From: GCA-2731375 sp964507245
GTDB lineage: Bacteria > Pseudomonadota > Alphaproteobacteria > GCA-2731375
Length of the DNA stretch: 25,870 nt
NCBI GenBank assembly: GCA_964507245.1
Contig: CAZDQC010000039.1
Coordinates: forward strand, 1-25,870
Direction of reading: 5' to 3'
The translations under genes were made by a program, and so were the position numbers. Below the pieces are notes generated by a model. That model saw only the letters and a list, made by a program, of their open reading frames with translations, did not search any database and was not told the DNA's origin. Shown one piece after another: positions 1-8,274 of the stretch; the first letter of the stretch is position 1; each line of letters opens with the position of its first letter.

Positions 1-60
1 CTCGAACCTGCGACCCCTTGATTAGGAATCAAGTGCTCTATCCAGCTGAGCTACGGGCGC
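1..60 (-). tRNA. tRNA-Arg (anticodon CCT), 3' end cut by window start
   Basis: Read on the minus strand, the molecule begins GCGCCCG (acceptor strand), then TA, a D-arm with GCTCAGCTGGATAGAGC, and an anticodon stem CTTGA/TCAAG closing a 7-base loop TTCCTAA. This gives anticodon CCT, which reads AGG (Arg). The T-arm GGTTCGA is partly present; the acceptor 3' half and CCA lie outside the window. The 5' end falls at base 60, 110 bases from the start of the divergent acyl-CoA ligase gene. Confidence 0.93.
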
Positions 61-170
61 TCCGAAGTAGGCTGCAAGGGTGATAGCATGTTCCAGGTTT
101 TTGGCAAACGTTGGCAAATGGGCCCCTAACCGATAAGTTGCCTGCTTGCAATGGTGACCAGGAGTCGGAT

Positions 171-1799
171 ATGAGCGGCAATCCTTACGAGACCGATCTA
201 CCTATTACGTTGGCTAATTATCAGGCCCTCTCTCCCTTGTCATTCCTGGCTAAGGCGGCTTGGACGTACCCTGACTATACCTCAGTGATCGACGGCGGAC
301 GGTGTTTTACCTGGGTCGAGACCCAGAAACGCTGTACCCGCTTGGCCTCCGCTTTGGCGAAACGGGGCATTGGCAAGGGTAATACGGTCTCCGTAATGGC
401 GCCCAACGTCACAGCTGCCTTCGAGGCAACGTTTGGCGTACCCATGCAAGGGGCTGTTTTAAATGCCTTGAACTACCGTCTAAACGCTACAGAAATCGCC
501 TTCATCCTCGATCACGGGGAATGTAAGTTGCTAATCACGGATACAGAATTCAGCACGGTCATCGAGGAAGCCTTGGAGAAGGTGGCCTGCCGACCCATCG
601 TTGTCGATATCGAGGACCCAAACGGCCCTGGCGGCAAATCCTTGGGCGAAATGAATTACGAAGCCTTCCTCGAAACAGGAGATGAGGATCACCAATGGGG
701 TCCCCCGGAGAATGAATGGGATGCCATCTCGTTAAACTATACGTCCGGAACCACAGGGAACCCCAAGGGCGTCGTCTACAGTCACCGGGGCACGTATCTG
801 AACGCCGTGGGCAATATCATGTCCTGGCACATGCCGGCCCACCCGGTGTATTTGTGGACCCTGCCAATGTTCCATTGCAATGGCTGGTGTTTCCCATGGT
901 CCATCACCGCTATTGCCGGCACACATGTCTGCCTGCGCAGCGTGATTGCCAAAGATATTTACGATGCCATTGCTGACCACAAGGTGACACACATGTGTGG
1001 AGCGCCCATCGTCATGCAGCTAATCGCTGGTGCTTCTGAAGAGGATAAGCGGGACCTGCCCCATACGGTAAACATGTTCACCGCCGCCGCACCGCCTCCC
1101 GCCGCCGTCCTGGCGGACATGGCCCGGGCAGGTTTCAATGTCACACATGTCTATGGGCTTACGGAAGTCCTTGGCCCGTGCGTGGTCAGCGCCTGGAAGA
1201 CCGAATGGGACGAGTTGTCACTTGATGAACAAGCACGCCTGAAGGCCCGCCAAGGCGTCGCTTATCAGGTGCAGGAGGCGATGATGGTGGCGGATCCCGA
1301 GACGATGGAGCCTGTCCCCATGGATGGTGTAAGTATGGGTGAGGTGTTCATGCGTGGCAACGTGACCATGAAAGGCTATTTGAAAAATCCTAAAGCGACG
1401 CAAGAGGCCTTCGCAGGCGGTTGGTTCCATTCCGGCGATTTGGGGGTCTGGCACTCTGACGGCTATGTAGAACTGAAGGACCGTTCAAAGGACATCATTA
1501 TTTCTGGCGGTGAGAACATCTCGTCCATCGAGGTAGAAGATATCCTATACACGAATAACAAGATTGCCGCTGTGGCGGTGGTTGCTACGCCATCAGAGAA
1601 ATGGGGTGAAACTCCCACGGCGTTTATCGAACTGAAGCCAGGGCAGAAGGCAACACCTGAAGAAATCATCGAATTTTGCCGAAATAACATGGCTCACTAC
1701 AAATGCCCGCGCCAGGTCGTATTCGACGACCTGCCAAAGACCTCAACAGGAAAGATCCAAAAATTTGTCCTGCGGGAGAGAACGCGGGACCTGGGGTGA
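171..1799 (+). CDS. AMP-forming acyl-CoA ligase (DmdB/AlkK-like)
   Basis: ANL-superfamily ligase that activates a carboxylic acid to its CoA thioester through an acyl-adenylate; cytosolic. The protein is 542 residues from ATG 171, chosen because AGGAG lies 6 bases upstream; an earlier in-frame TTG at 111 lacks such a site. Visible motifs are the ATP/AMP P-loop YTSGTTGNPKG (residues 190-200), the substrate-side LPMFHCNGWCFPW (231-243), the hinge region GWFHSGDLG...DRSKDIIISGGE, and the C-terminal catalytic lysine in TSTGKIQK (K528). The FHCNGWC signature is typical of medium-chain and 3-methylmercaptopropionate-CoA ligases (DmdB) and plant AAE-like relatives, so the acid is probably short to medium chain. 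The actual substrate is not decidable from the sequence. The stop codon overlaps the GTG start of the next gene, so the two are probably translated together. Confidence 0.93.
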   Translation: MSGNPYETDLPITLANYQALSPLSFLAKAAWTYPDYTSVIDGGRCFTWVETQKRCTRLASALAKRGIGKGNTVSVMAPNVTAAFEATFGVPMQGAVLNALNYRLNATEIAFILDHGECKLLITDTEFSTVIEEALEKVACRPIVVDIEDPNGPGGKSLGEMNYEAFLETGDEDHQWGPPENEWDAISLNYTSGTTGNPKGVVYSHRGTYLNAVGNIMSWHMPAHPVYLWTLPMFHCNGWCFPWSITAIAGTHVCLRSVIAKDIYDAIADHKVTHMCGAPIVMQLIAGASEEDKRDLPHTVNMFTAAAPPPAAVLADMARAGFNVTHVYGLTEVLGPCVVSAWKTEWDELSLDEQARLKARQGVAYQVQEAMMVADPETMEPVPMDGVSMGEVFMRGNVTMKGYLKNPKATQEAFAGGWFHSGDLGVWHSDGYVELKDRSKDIIISGGENISSIEVEDILYTNNKIAAVAVVATPSEKWGETPTAFIELKPGQKATPEEIIEFCRNNMAHYKCPRQVVFDDLPKTSTGKIQKFVLRERTRDLG

Positions 1800-4726
1800 C
1801 AACCAACGCGAACATCAGCGCGCCCTACACAGGCACTGGCCGCATTGGCGACAGTGCTCTTGCTGCCCGCTTGGACCGGGAACTACAAGGCCAGATTCTA
1901 TTTGATACCGCGAGCCGGGGACGCTACTCGACCGACGCCTCGATCTACCAGATTGAACCAATTGGCGTTGTGATCCCTGAAGGCGAGGCTGACATAATCC
2001 GCGCCATTCAAATAGCCGGTGACGAAGGCATTCCAATTCTGCCCCGGGGCGCCGGCACTTCGCAATGTGGACAGACCGTGGGTGAGGCCCTTGTTCTAGA
2101 CGTTTCCAAAAAACTCGCTGGCATAATCTCATTTGATAAGGAAAACCGGCGAGTCACCGTGCAACCGGGTGTCGTGCTGGATCAGTTGAATGCGTATCTC
2201 AAGCCCCACGGTCTTTACTTTCCTGTTGACGTCTCTACTTCGTCGCGGGCCACTATTGGAGGAATGACGGCGAACAACTCGTGCGGCGCTCGGTCCATCC
2301 GCTACGGCAATATGGTAGATAATGTGCGGGCCATCGACGCCATTCTTGCTGATGGCAGTAGGCTGCAATTCGGCCAAATGCCTGAAGATTTCCAGGCCAC
2401 CAATATTCCGGCCCGATATCGGGAAATTGCGACACCGCTGTTGGAACTGGGCCGGCGTGAGGCAGGAGAGATTGCGGCGCGCTTTCCAGACGTCCAGCGC
2501 CGGGTCGGCGGCTATAACATTGATGCCCTTGTTCCGGAAACTGGCTCCGAAAACTTAGCGCATCTGCTGGTTGGATCGGAGGGTACGTTGGCCTTCTCCA
2601 CTGCCATAGAACTCGACCTGGTGCCTTTACCGGCGAACAAGGTCTTGGGCGTTTGTCATTTTGCCAATTTCTATGCAGCCATGGATACCACACAGCATAT
2701 CGTCGAGCTTGACCCGGCAGCGGTGGAACTGGTGGATCGGACCATGATCGACTTGGCGCGGGAAATAGACATGTTCCGCCCCACCATCGAACGCTTCGTC
2801 AATGGCGAACCGGCGGCCTTGCTTTTGGTGGAGTTTGCTGGAGAGGATGGCGGCGAACAGATGCGAAAACTGGCCCAATTGGTGGAATTAATGGGCGATT
2901 TGGGTTCTTCCTTTTCCGTGGTTGAAGTCGCGGACGCTTCTTTCCAGTCAGCCATCTGGGAAGTGCGTAAAGCTGGCCTGAACATCATGATGTCCATGAA
3001 GGGTGATGGCAAGCCGATCTCATTCATTGAGGATTGTGCAGTGCGCCTGGAAGATCTGGCCGATTACACCGACCGCCTGACCAAGGTTTTCCATAAACAT
3101 GGTACGGAAGGTACCTGGTATGCTCACGCCTCTGTCGGTTGTTTGCATGTGCGCCCAGTGGTCAATCTGAAAGATCCCGATGGCGCGGTGAAGATGCGCG
3201 CCATGGCTGAAGAAGCCTTCGCCATGGTGCGGGAATATAAAGGAAGCCATTCTGGTGAACATGGCGACGGCCTGACGCGGTCCGAGTTCCACTTACCCAT
3301 GTTTGGCCGGCGAATGGTGGATAATTTCGCAGAGGTCAAGCGTATCCTGGATCCCAAGGGCATGTTCAATCCGGGCAAGATAGTTGATCCCCCAAAAATG
3401 GATGACCGGCGTCTTTTCCGTTTCAAGCCGGATTATACCACTGAAACGTTCGAAACCGGGTTGGACTGGTCCCCTTGGGGTGGCTTTGCTAGGGCTGTGG
3501 AGATGTGCAACAACAATGGCGCATGCCGCAATCTGAATTCAGTTAGCGTTATGTGCCCATCATTTAAGGTGACCCGGGACGAAGCACATCTAACTCGGGG
3601 ACGGGCTAATCTGTTGCGCTTAGGATTATCCGGCCAGTTAGGGCCGGATGCGCTGCATTCCGACGCTATGGCCGATGCCATGTCCCTGTGTGTGGGCTGC
3701 AAAGGCTGCAAGCGGGAATGCCCCGTCGGCGTTGATATGGCGGCCATGAAGATAGAGTTGCAGTATCAGCGCACTAAACGTTCTGGCATTTCTCTTCGCG
3801 ACAGGTTGGTGGCCTATTTGCCACGGTACGCGCCATGGGCAACACCCCTGGGGCCAATATTGAATCTACGCGATCAGATTCCAGGCCTCGCATGGCTCAG
3901 CGAAAAGTTAATTAGTTTTACAGCTAAGCGCCCTTTTCCAAAATGGCGTCACGATACCTTCAATCCGACGGAGGATGTTTTTGGGCCAACGAATGGGCCA
4001 GAAGTTGTGCTGTTCGCAGATACTTTCAATAGTCATTTTGAGGCGGAGAATTTGCGAGCCGCGGTAGACGTTTTGGTGGCGGCAGGAAGGCGGGTGCATC
4101 TGGCAAGACCCATAGATGGTGGACGAGGTTTGTGTTGCGGCCGCACCTTCCTGTCGGCAGGTCTGGTAGATCAAGCGCGCAAGGAAATGAAACGCACGCT
4201 GTTGGCTCTGCAACCATTCGTGGAACGAGGGGTGCCGGTGGTGGGGTTGGAACCGTCATGCTTGCTGACCCTGCGGGACGAATTCCTTTCCATCTTGCCC
4301 AACGACGCCACTCGGGCCCTGGCGAAGCAGGCGTTGTTGTTTGAAGAATACCTCGCGCGGGAACATGAGGCCGGTCGCTTGGCCCTGCATCTGAAGCCGA
4401 TGGGCAAGATTTTAGTACATGGTCATTGTCACCAAAAAGCTCATCAGACCATGTCTTCGATGGACGTAGTCTTGGGACTTTTGCCGGATGTGGAGGCAGA
4501 TACGGTGTCTTCGAGCTGTTGTGGCATGGCCGGCGCCTTTGGCTACGGCGTAGAAACTTATGAAGTGTCTCAGGCCATGGCGGAGGTTGCACTTTTGCCA
4601 GCTATACGAGACGCAAAGGAGGAAACCATTCTTGTCGCAAACGGAACCTCTTGCCGGCAGCAAATCAAGCACGGTAGTAACCGCGCAGCATTACACATCG
4701 CACAATTACTTAAAAACGCCCTCTAA
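1796..4726 (+). CDS. FAD-linked oxidase fused to Fe-S/CCG (GlpC/HdrD-like) module
   Basis: A 976-residue fused flavin/iron-sulfur dehydrogenase of the D-2-hydroxyacid type (architecture of Dld/YdiJ/GlcD-GlpC fusions), expected to oxidise a 2-hydroxy acid and pass electrons to quinone. The N-terminal PCMH FAD-binding domain shows LPRGAGTS (residues about 82-89), GGMTANNSCGARS and GSEGTLAF. The FAD-oxidase C domain has SHSGEHGDGL and MFNPGKIVDPP. Then come the ferredoxin-like cysteines starting at C571 (CNNNGACR...MCP) and CxxCxxCxxxCP at C632-C642. The C-terminal half has two cysteine-rich CCG-type repeats, with CC at 780-781 and 908-909 and GHCHQKAH between them. I use GTG 1796, which overlaps the previous gene's TGA as GTGA; an upstream ATG at 1703 would place 31 residues inside the ligase and lacks similarity. 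The substrate (lactate, 2-hydroxyglutarate or other) is not resolved. It converges with the aminotransferase, overlapping it by 4 bases. Confidence 0.92.
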   Translation: MTTNANISAPYTGTGRIGDSALAARLDRELQGQILFDTASRGRYSTDASIYQIEPIGVVIPEGEADIIRAIQIAGDEGIPILPRGAGTSQCGQTVGEALVLDVSKKLAGIISFDKENRRVTVQPGVVLDQLNAYLKPHGLYFPVDVSTSSRATIGGMTANNSCGARSIRYGNMVDNVRAIDAILADGSRLQFGQMPEDFQATNIPARYREIATPLLELGRREAGEIAARFPDVQRRVGGYNIDALVPETGSENLAHLLVGSEGTLAFSTAIELDLVPLPANKVLGVCHFANFYAAMDTTQHIVELDPAAVELVDRTMIDLAREIDMFRPTIERFVNGEPAALLLVEFAGEDGGEQMRKLAQLVELMGDLGSSFSVVEVADASFQSAIWEVRKAGLNIMMSMKGDGKPISFIEDCAVRLEDLADYTDRLTKVFHKHGTEGTWYAHASVGCLHVRPVVNLKDPDGAVKMRAMAEEAFAMVREYKGSHSGEHGDGLTRSEFHLPMFGRRMVDNFAEVKRILDPKGMFNPGKIVDPPKMDDRRLFRFKPDYTTETFETGLDWSPWGGFARAVEMCNNNGACRNLNSVSVMCPSFKVTRDEAHLTRGRANLLRLGLSGQLGPDALHSDAMADAMSLCVGCKGCKRECPVGVDMAAMKIELQYQRTKRSGISLRDRLVAYLPRYAPWATPLGPILNLRDQIPGLAWLSEKLISFTAKRPFPKWRHDTFNPTEDVFGPTNGPEVVLFADTFNSHFEAENLRAAVDVLVAAGRRVHLARPIDGGRGLCCGRTFLSAGLVDQARKEMKRTLLALQPFVERGVPVVGLEPSCLLTLRDEFLSILPNDATRALAKQALLFEEYLAREHEAGRLALHLKPMGKILVHGHCHQKAHQTMSSMDVVLGLLPDVEADTVSSSCCGMAGAFGYGVETYEVSQAMAEVALLPAIRDAKEETILVANGTSCRQQIKHGSNRAALHIAQLLKNAL

Positions 4727-5922
4727 ATGAGCGCCGCACAAGCTTCCTGAATGAGATTACCGCCATGAACTAAGTCCGCTTCAGGGGCGACAAAGCTTGC
4801 GCGAAAATAGGGTGATAAACCATAGGCTTCGCCCTGAACTACCGCGACACCCACGCTTTCTAACAGATACATGGTGAAATCCGTGTCGGTTTCGATCACT
4901 TGACCATCCGGCCTCGTTTTGCCAACAGTTCCGGCGCAGGAGCAGAAGATGTACATGGCGCCATTGGGCAGATCACAATTCAGACCCGGTGCTGCGTTGA
5001 GTTTCTCGAATAGAATGTCACGCCTAAGCTGTAGGTTCGCGGCTCGCTCCATCAGCAATTCTTGGGGGCCATTCAGAGCGCCTACGGCGGCTGCCTGGCC
5101 GATAGCGCTTACTCCCGCGGTGCTTTGCGACTGCATATTTGACATCTTGGCGATAATCTCCTTTGGCCCGCCGGCGTAGCCGCAGCGGAAGCCTGTCATG
5201 GAATAGGCCTTGGAAACCGAATTGCAAGTCACTGTGCGTCCATAAAGTTTTGGCTCCACCTGGGCTAGGGTGGCAAATTTATGGCTATCAAATATTAGGT
5301 GCTCATATACATCGTCGGTCAACACATGCACATGTGGGTGACGCAACAGCACATCTGCCAAGTTCTCCAACTCATCCCAGGAATAGGCCGCTCCGGTTGG
5401 GTTGCTTGGCGAACAAATCATCAGCCATTTGGATCTAGGTGTGATGGCAGCCTCTAGCTCGTCCGGCCGAACCTTGAATTTTTCATTCTGTCCGGCCACC
5501 ACGAACACTGGCGTGCCTCCAGCCAGCTTGACCATGTCCGGGTATGAGGTCCAATAGGGGCCGGGGATGATCACCTCATCCCCTGATGACACAGTGGCCA
5601 TAAGGGCATTGAATAACACCTGTTTCGAGCCGGTGCCGACGGCGATTTGGTCGAGATCGTAGCGCAGATCATTGTCCCGTTGGAACTTGGCCTGTACCGC
5701 CTGGCGCAAGGCTAAGGTACCGTTCACCGGCGTGTATTGGATTTCGTTTCGTTCCATCAGTTCGGTCACTGCCTGCTTGGCGCTATCGGGGGCGGGAAAA
5801 TCCGGCTCCCCCGCCGTCAGCTTAATAATTGTTCGGCCCTTCGCTTGTAGATCGCGCACACGGGCAGAGGCAATCTGGCTGGGCGATGGCTTAAAGCGGC
5901 TCATACGCGGGGCAAATTCCAA
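4723..5922 (-). CDS. aspC: Class I aspartate-type aminotransferase
   Basis: PLP-dependent fold-type I aminotransferase of 399 residues, the usual family length; transfers amino groups between aspartate or a related amino acid and 2-oxoglutarate in the cytosol. The N-terminal block MSRFKPSPS and TAGEPDFPAP (residues 37-46) is typical of the bacterial Ib subgroup. Also visible are SPSNPTGA (171-178), DDVYEHL (203-209), the PLP lysine K238 in NSVSKAYSMTGFRCGYAGG, and the substrate-carboxylate arginine in PYFRASF near the end. I chose the TTG at 5922 because GGGAG sits about 6 bases upstream and the resulting N-terminus matches relatives. ATG at 5904 (residue 7) is the alternative. In many alphaproteobacteria such enzymes also accept prephenate, which cannot be judged here. 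Its upstream region contains a decayed gene on the opposite strand. Confidence 0.94.
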   Translation of the reverse strand: MEFAPRMSRFKPSPSQIASARVRDLQAKGRTIIKLTAGEPDFPAPDSAKQAVTELMERNEIQYTPVNGTLALRQAVQAKFQRDNDLRYDLDQIAVGTGSKQVLFNALMATVSSGDEVIIPGPYWTSYPDMVKLAGGTPVFVVAGQNEKFKVRPDELEAAITPRSKWLMICSPSNPTGAAYSWDELENLADVLLRHPHVHVLTDDVYEHLIFDSHKFATLAQVEPKLYGRTVTCNSVSKAYSMTGFRCGYAGGPKEIIAKMSNMQSQSTAGVSAIGQAAAVGALNGPQELLMERAANLQLRRDILFEKLNAAPGLNCDLPNGAMYIFCSCAGTVGKTRPDGQVIETDTDFTMYLLESVGVAVVQGEAYGLSPYFRASFVAPEADLVHGGNLIQEACAALI

Positions 5923-5998
5923 AATAATCTCCCTATTTCATCGAATGGATTTTTACCCGTGGTGTCTGGCATGTCCAAAGCCTAAATTATCATCGGCC

Positions 5999-6516
5999 AT
6001 GAGTATGTTGAAATTTTCTCAGACAGTCAGCCTTCTCTACACGGACCAGGGTAGTAGCGAGGCTTTGCTTATTCTTGATCGCTAAGCCTGCCCCCAGAGT
6101 ATTTGGAACATAGTTGCGGACGCCATGGCAGCAAATTTCAGGACTATTTGTTTTGATTCTCGCAACGCGGGCGGCAAAGGCGCCGGGCAGGGGTGCCTGA
6201 ATTGACAAGTTTTAGGACATGTATTTCAGTTCTGGTTTTGAGACCCACAATCCCGATGGTTTCAAGGCAAATTACGATCTAATTATTAAATAAGTCGTCG
6301 AGCCGGAGCGCCAGGTGGGATGCAACGGTCAGCCCTTCTCCTAGCTATTGGGGCCGCATCGATGTTCCGAAATTTCTATTGTACGGAATAGAAAATAAAT
6401 TTGGCACCCTGGAATATGGCGAAGATCTGTAGAACCGAATAGATGGCGCTCTAATCCATGTTCTGTATGGAGCGGATCATTTTCCTATTGGGCAGGAATC
6501 ATACGCAACGGTTTAG
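5999..6516 (+). pseudogene. Decayed alpha/beta-hydrolase gene
   Basis: Frame 5999-6205 reads as the N-terminus of an alpha/beta-hydrolase: SQTVSLLYTDQGSSEALLIL (compare the family pattern V-x-L-x-Y-x-D-x-G-S-G-x-P-L-L-L). An in-frame TAA at 6083 follows, then SIWNIVADAMAANFRTICFD and SRNAGG until TGA 6203. A second frame at 6283-6516 gives the C-terminal part: YWGRIDVPKFLLYG (start of the late beta-strand), an internal TAG at 6430, then RIDGALIHVLYGADHFPIGQ, where GADHFP carries the expected catalytic histidine. The nucleophile elbow G-x-S-x-G region is missing. The coding span is about 520 bases against some 780-850 for an intact gene. At least two stops, one frame change and an internal deletion make it non-functional. 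It lies between the 3' end of the gamma-glutamyltransferase gene and the divergent aminotransferase promoter region. The remaining bases around it (5923-5998 and 6517-6583) show nothing I can name. Confidence 0.7.
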
Positions 6517-6583
6517 CAAATGCCCAAATTCAAGAACGCAAAAAAGGGCGTATTGTGTAAAGAATTTTCACAAGTAGAAATAA

Positions 6584-8170
6584 CTAATAACCGATGGCAC
6601 AACCGTCCTTCCGAGGATCAGAGGCACCGGCCAATGTGCCATTGTCCCAGTCGATTTCAATTAGTTGGCCGCCACCCCACGGCATCTCGGGCCGACCCAC
6701 CTTGTGGCCCAGGGCTTCCAGCCCGGCCATGACGTTGTCATCCAGGCCCCGTTCTACATCCAGGCGGCCCTCGACATGAAAAACCCGTGGGCTGTCCATG
6801 GCTTCCTGCGGGTCCATGGAGAAATCGATCAAATTTGTTAGCAGATGGGTATGCCCCACGGGCTGATAGCCACCGCCCATGACGCCATAACAGTATACAA
6901 CTTTGCCGTCTCGAAGGCACATCCCTGGGATGATGGTGTGTAGAGGTCGTTTTCGTGGGGCGACGTTATTGGGATGATCCGGATCCACGACGAAGCCGGC
7001 TCCTCTGTTCTGTAGCAAGACACCGGATTTTGGTGAAGCCAAGCCTGTGCCGAATGGCATGTAGAGCGAGTTGATGAAGGAGCAGGCATTTCGGTCCTTG
7101 TCTACCACAGTCAAATAGATGGTATCGCGATAAACGGGACCCGTTGCTTCCGGCGCCTCAATGGCTCTGTCCGCCTTAATTTGCGCCCGCATTTCGGCCG
7201 CGAATTCTGCCGATAACATGTGTTCTACTGGCACATCTGCCTGGCGCTGGTCGGCGACGAATTTGTCCCGCACCGCAAAAGCTATGCGGGATGCTTCCGT
7301 CTCTAGGTGCAGGCGTTCCACTCCGTTAGGGTCCATCTCGGCCAAATCATAATCCTGCAGGATATTCAGCATCATCAATGCGGTGACCCCCTGACCGTTG
7401 GGCGGGATCTGATAAATCGTATAGCCACGGTAATTTATGGAGATCGGCGTCACCCACTCTCCGTGCATCTCGGCGAAGTCATCTAGGGCATGGCAGCCAC
7501 CTAGGCTAACGAGAAATTCCACGATGTCCTCTGCCACCCAACCTTCGTAGAAGCCTTCGCGTCCCTTGGCAGCTACGGTCCGCAAAGTCTCGGCCAATTC
7601 CGGCAAACGCCAGACCTCTCCGGCCTTAGGCGCCCGTCCATCCCTTAGATATTTGTCGGTAGATGAAGGATTGGCCGCCAGTTTGGCCGCATTACGTTTC
7701 CAATCCACTGCCACACGCGGGGTGATGGCATAGCCATTTGCGGCATAATCGATCGCGGGTTGTAGTGCTTGGTCTAGATCGATGGTGCCATGATTGCTCA
7801 AAATCATATCCCAACCGTCAATGGCACCAGGGACCGATGCTGCATGCGGTGACGTGATGGGAATACTGTTGATGCCTTGGTCCAGCAGGTGTTGGGCAGT
7901 CAGCCCCTTGGGAGCCCAACCAGACCCGTTTAACCCAATGACATCTGGGCCACCGCCAGGGGCATAGAGAGCGAAACAATCGCCACCTATTCCGGTGGAC
8001 ATGGGCTCCACCACGCATTGTACGGCACAGGCTGTCACAGCAGCGTCAACCGCGTTGCCGCCACGGCGCAACACATCAATCGCTGCTAATGTGCTGAGGG
8101 GGTGGGATGTCGCTGCCACGCCGTTCCGTGAATGGATTGTGGAACGACCGGGGAGTTGCAAATCACGCAT
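6584..8170 (-). CDS. ggt: Gamma-glutamyltransferase-like Ntn hydrolase, cytosolic type
   Basis: N-terminal-nucleophile hydrolase of the gamma-glutamyltranspeptidase family, 528 residues. Such enzymes cleave gamma-glutamyl or related amide bonds and self-process into two chains. Family blocks are visible: GGNAVDAAVTACAV (residues 37-50), EPMSTGIGGDCFAL (55-68), and the processing site RDTIYLTVVD, in which T350 would be the new N-terminal nucleophile. FGTGLASPKSGVLLQNRGAGF (373-393), the oxyanion-region GVMGGGYQPVGH (429-440) and SPRVFHVEG follow. There is no signal peptide, unlike the periplasmic E. coli enzyme, so it is placed with the cytosolic YwrD-like or acylase-like branch and may not act on glutathione. 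ATG 8170 has AAGGA about 8 bases upstream. A PfkB kinase lies 104 bases upstream on the same strand. Confidence 0.92.
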   Translation of the reverse strand: MRDLQLPGRSTIHSRNGVAATSHPLSTLAAIDVLRRGGNAVDAAVTACAVQCVVEPMSTGIGGDCFALYAPGGGPDVIGLNGSGWAPKGLTAQHLLDQGINSIPITSPHAASVPGAIDGWDMILSNHGTIDLDQALQPAIDYAANGYAITPRVAVDWKRNAAKLAANPSSTDKYLRDGRAPKAGEVWRLPELAETLRTVAAKGREGFYEGWVAEDIVEFLVSLGGCHALDDFAEMHGEWVTPISINYRGYTIYQIPPNGQGVTALMMLNILQDYDLAEMDPNGVERLHLETEASRIAFAVRDKFVADQRQADVPVEHMLSAEFAAEMRAQIKADRAIEAPEATGPVYRDTIYLTVVDKDRNACSFINSLYMPFGTGLASPKSGVLLQNRGAGFVVDPDHPNNVAPRKRPLHTIIPGMCLRDGKVVYCYGVMGGGYQPVGHTHLLTNLIDFSMDPQEAMDSPRVFHVEGRLDVERGLDDNVMAGLEALGHKVGRPEMPWGGGQLIEIDWDNGTLAGASDPRKDGCAIGY

Positions 8171-8274
8171 AACAAAATCCTTGTCTACGGTACTAGGCAG
8201 TACAATATGGACAGTCGGCGGGGTCGTGGCCGGCTAAATGCCAATCCTAACTGGGAATGTCCAGCCTGGAACAT

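Noticed and set aside
1703..1795. Upstream ATG giving a 1007-residue form of the FAD/Fe-S dehydrogenase.
   Set aside because: The extra 31 residues lie inside the ligase C-terminus in another frame, are Arg/Pro/Lys-rich and match no family start; the GTGA overlap at 1796 is more typical.
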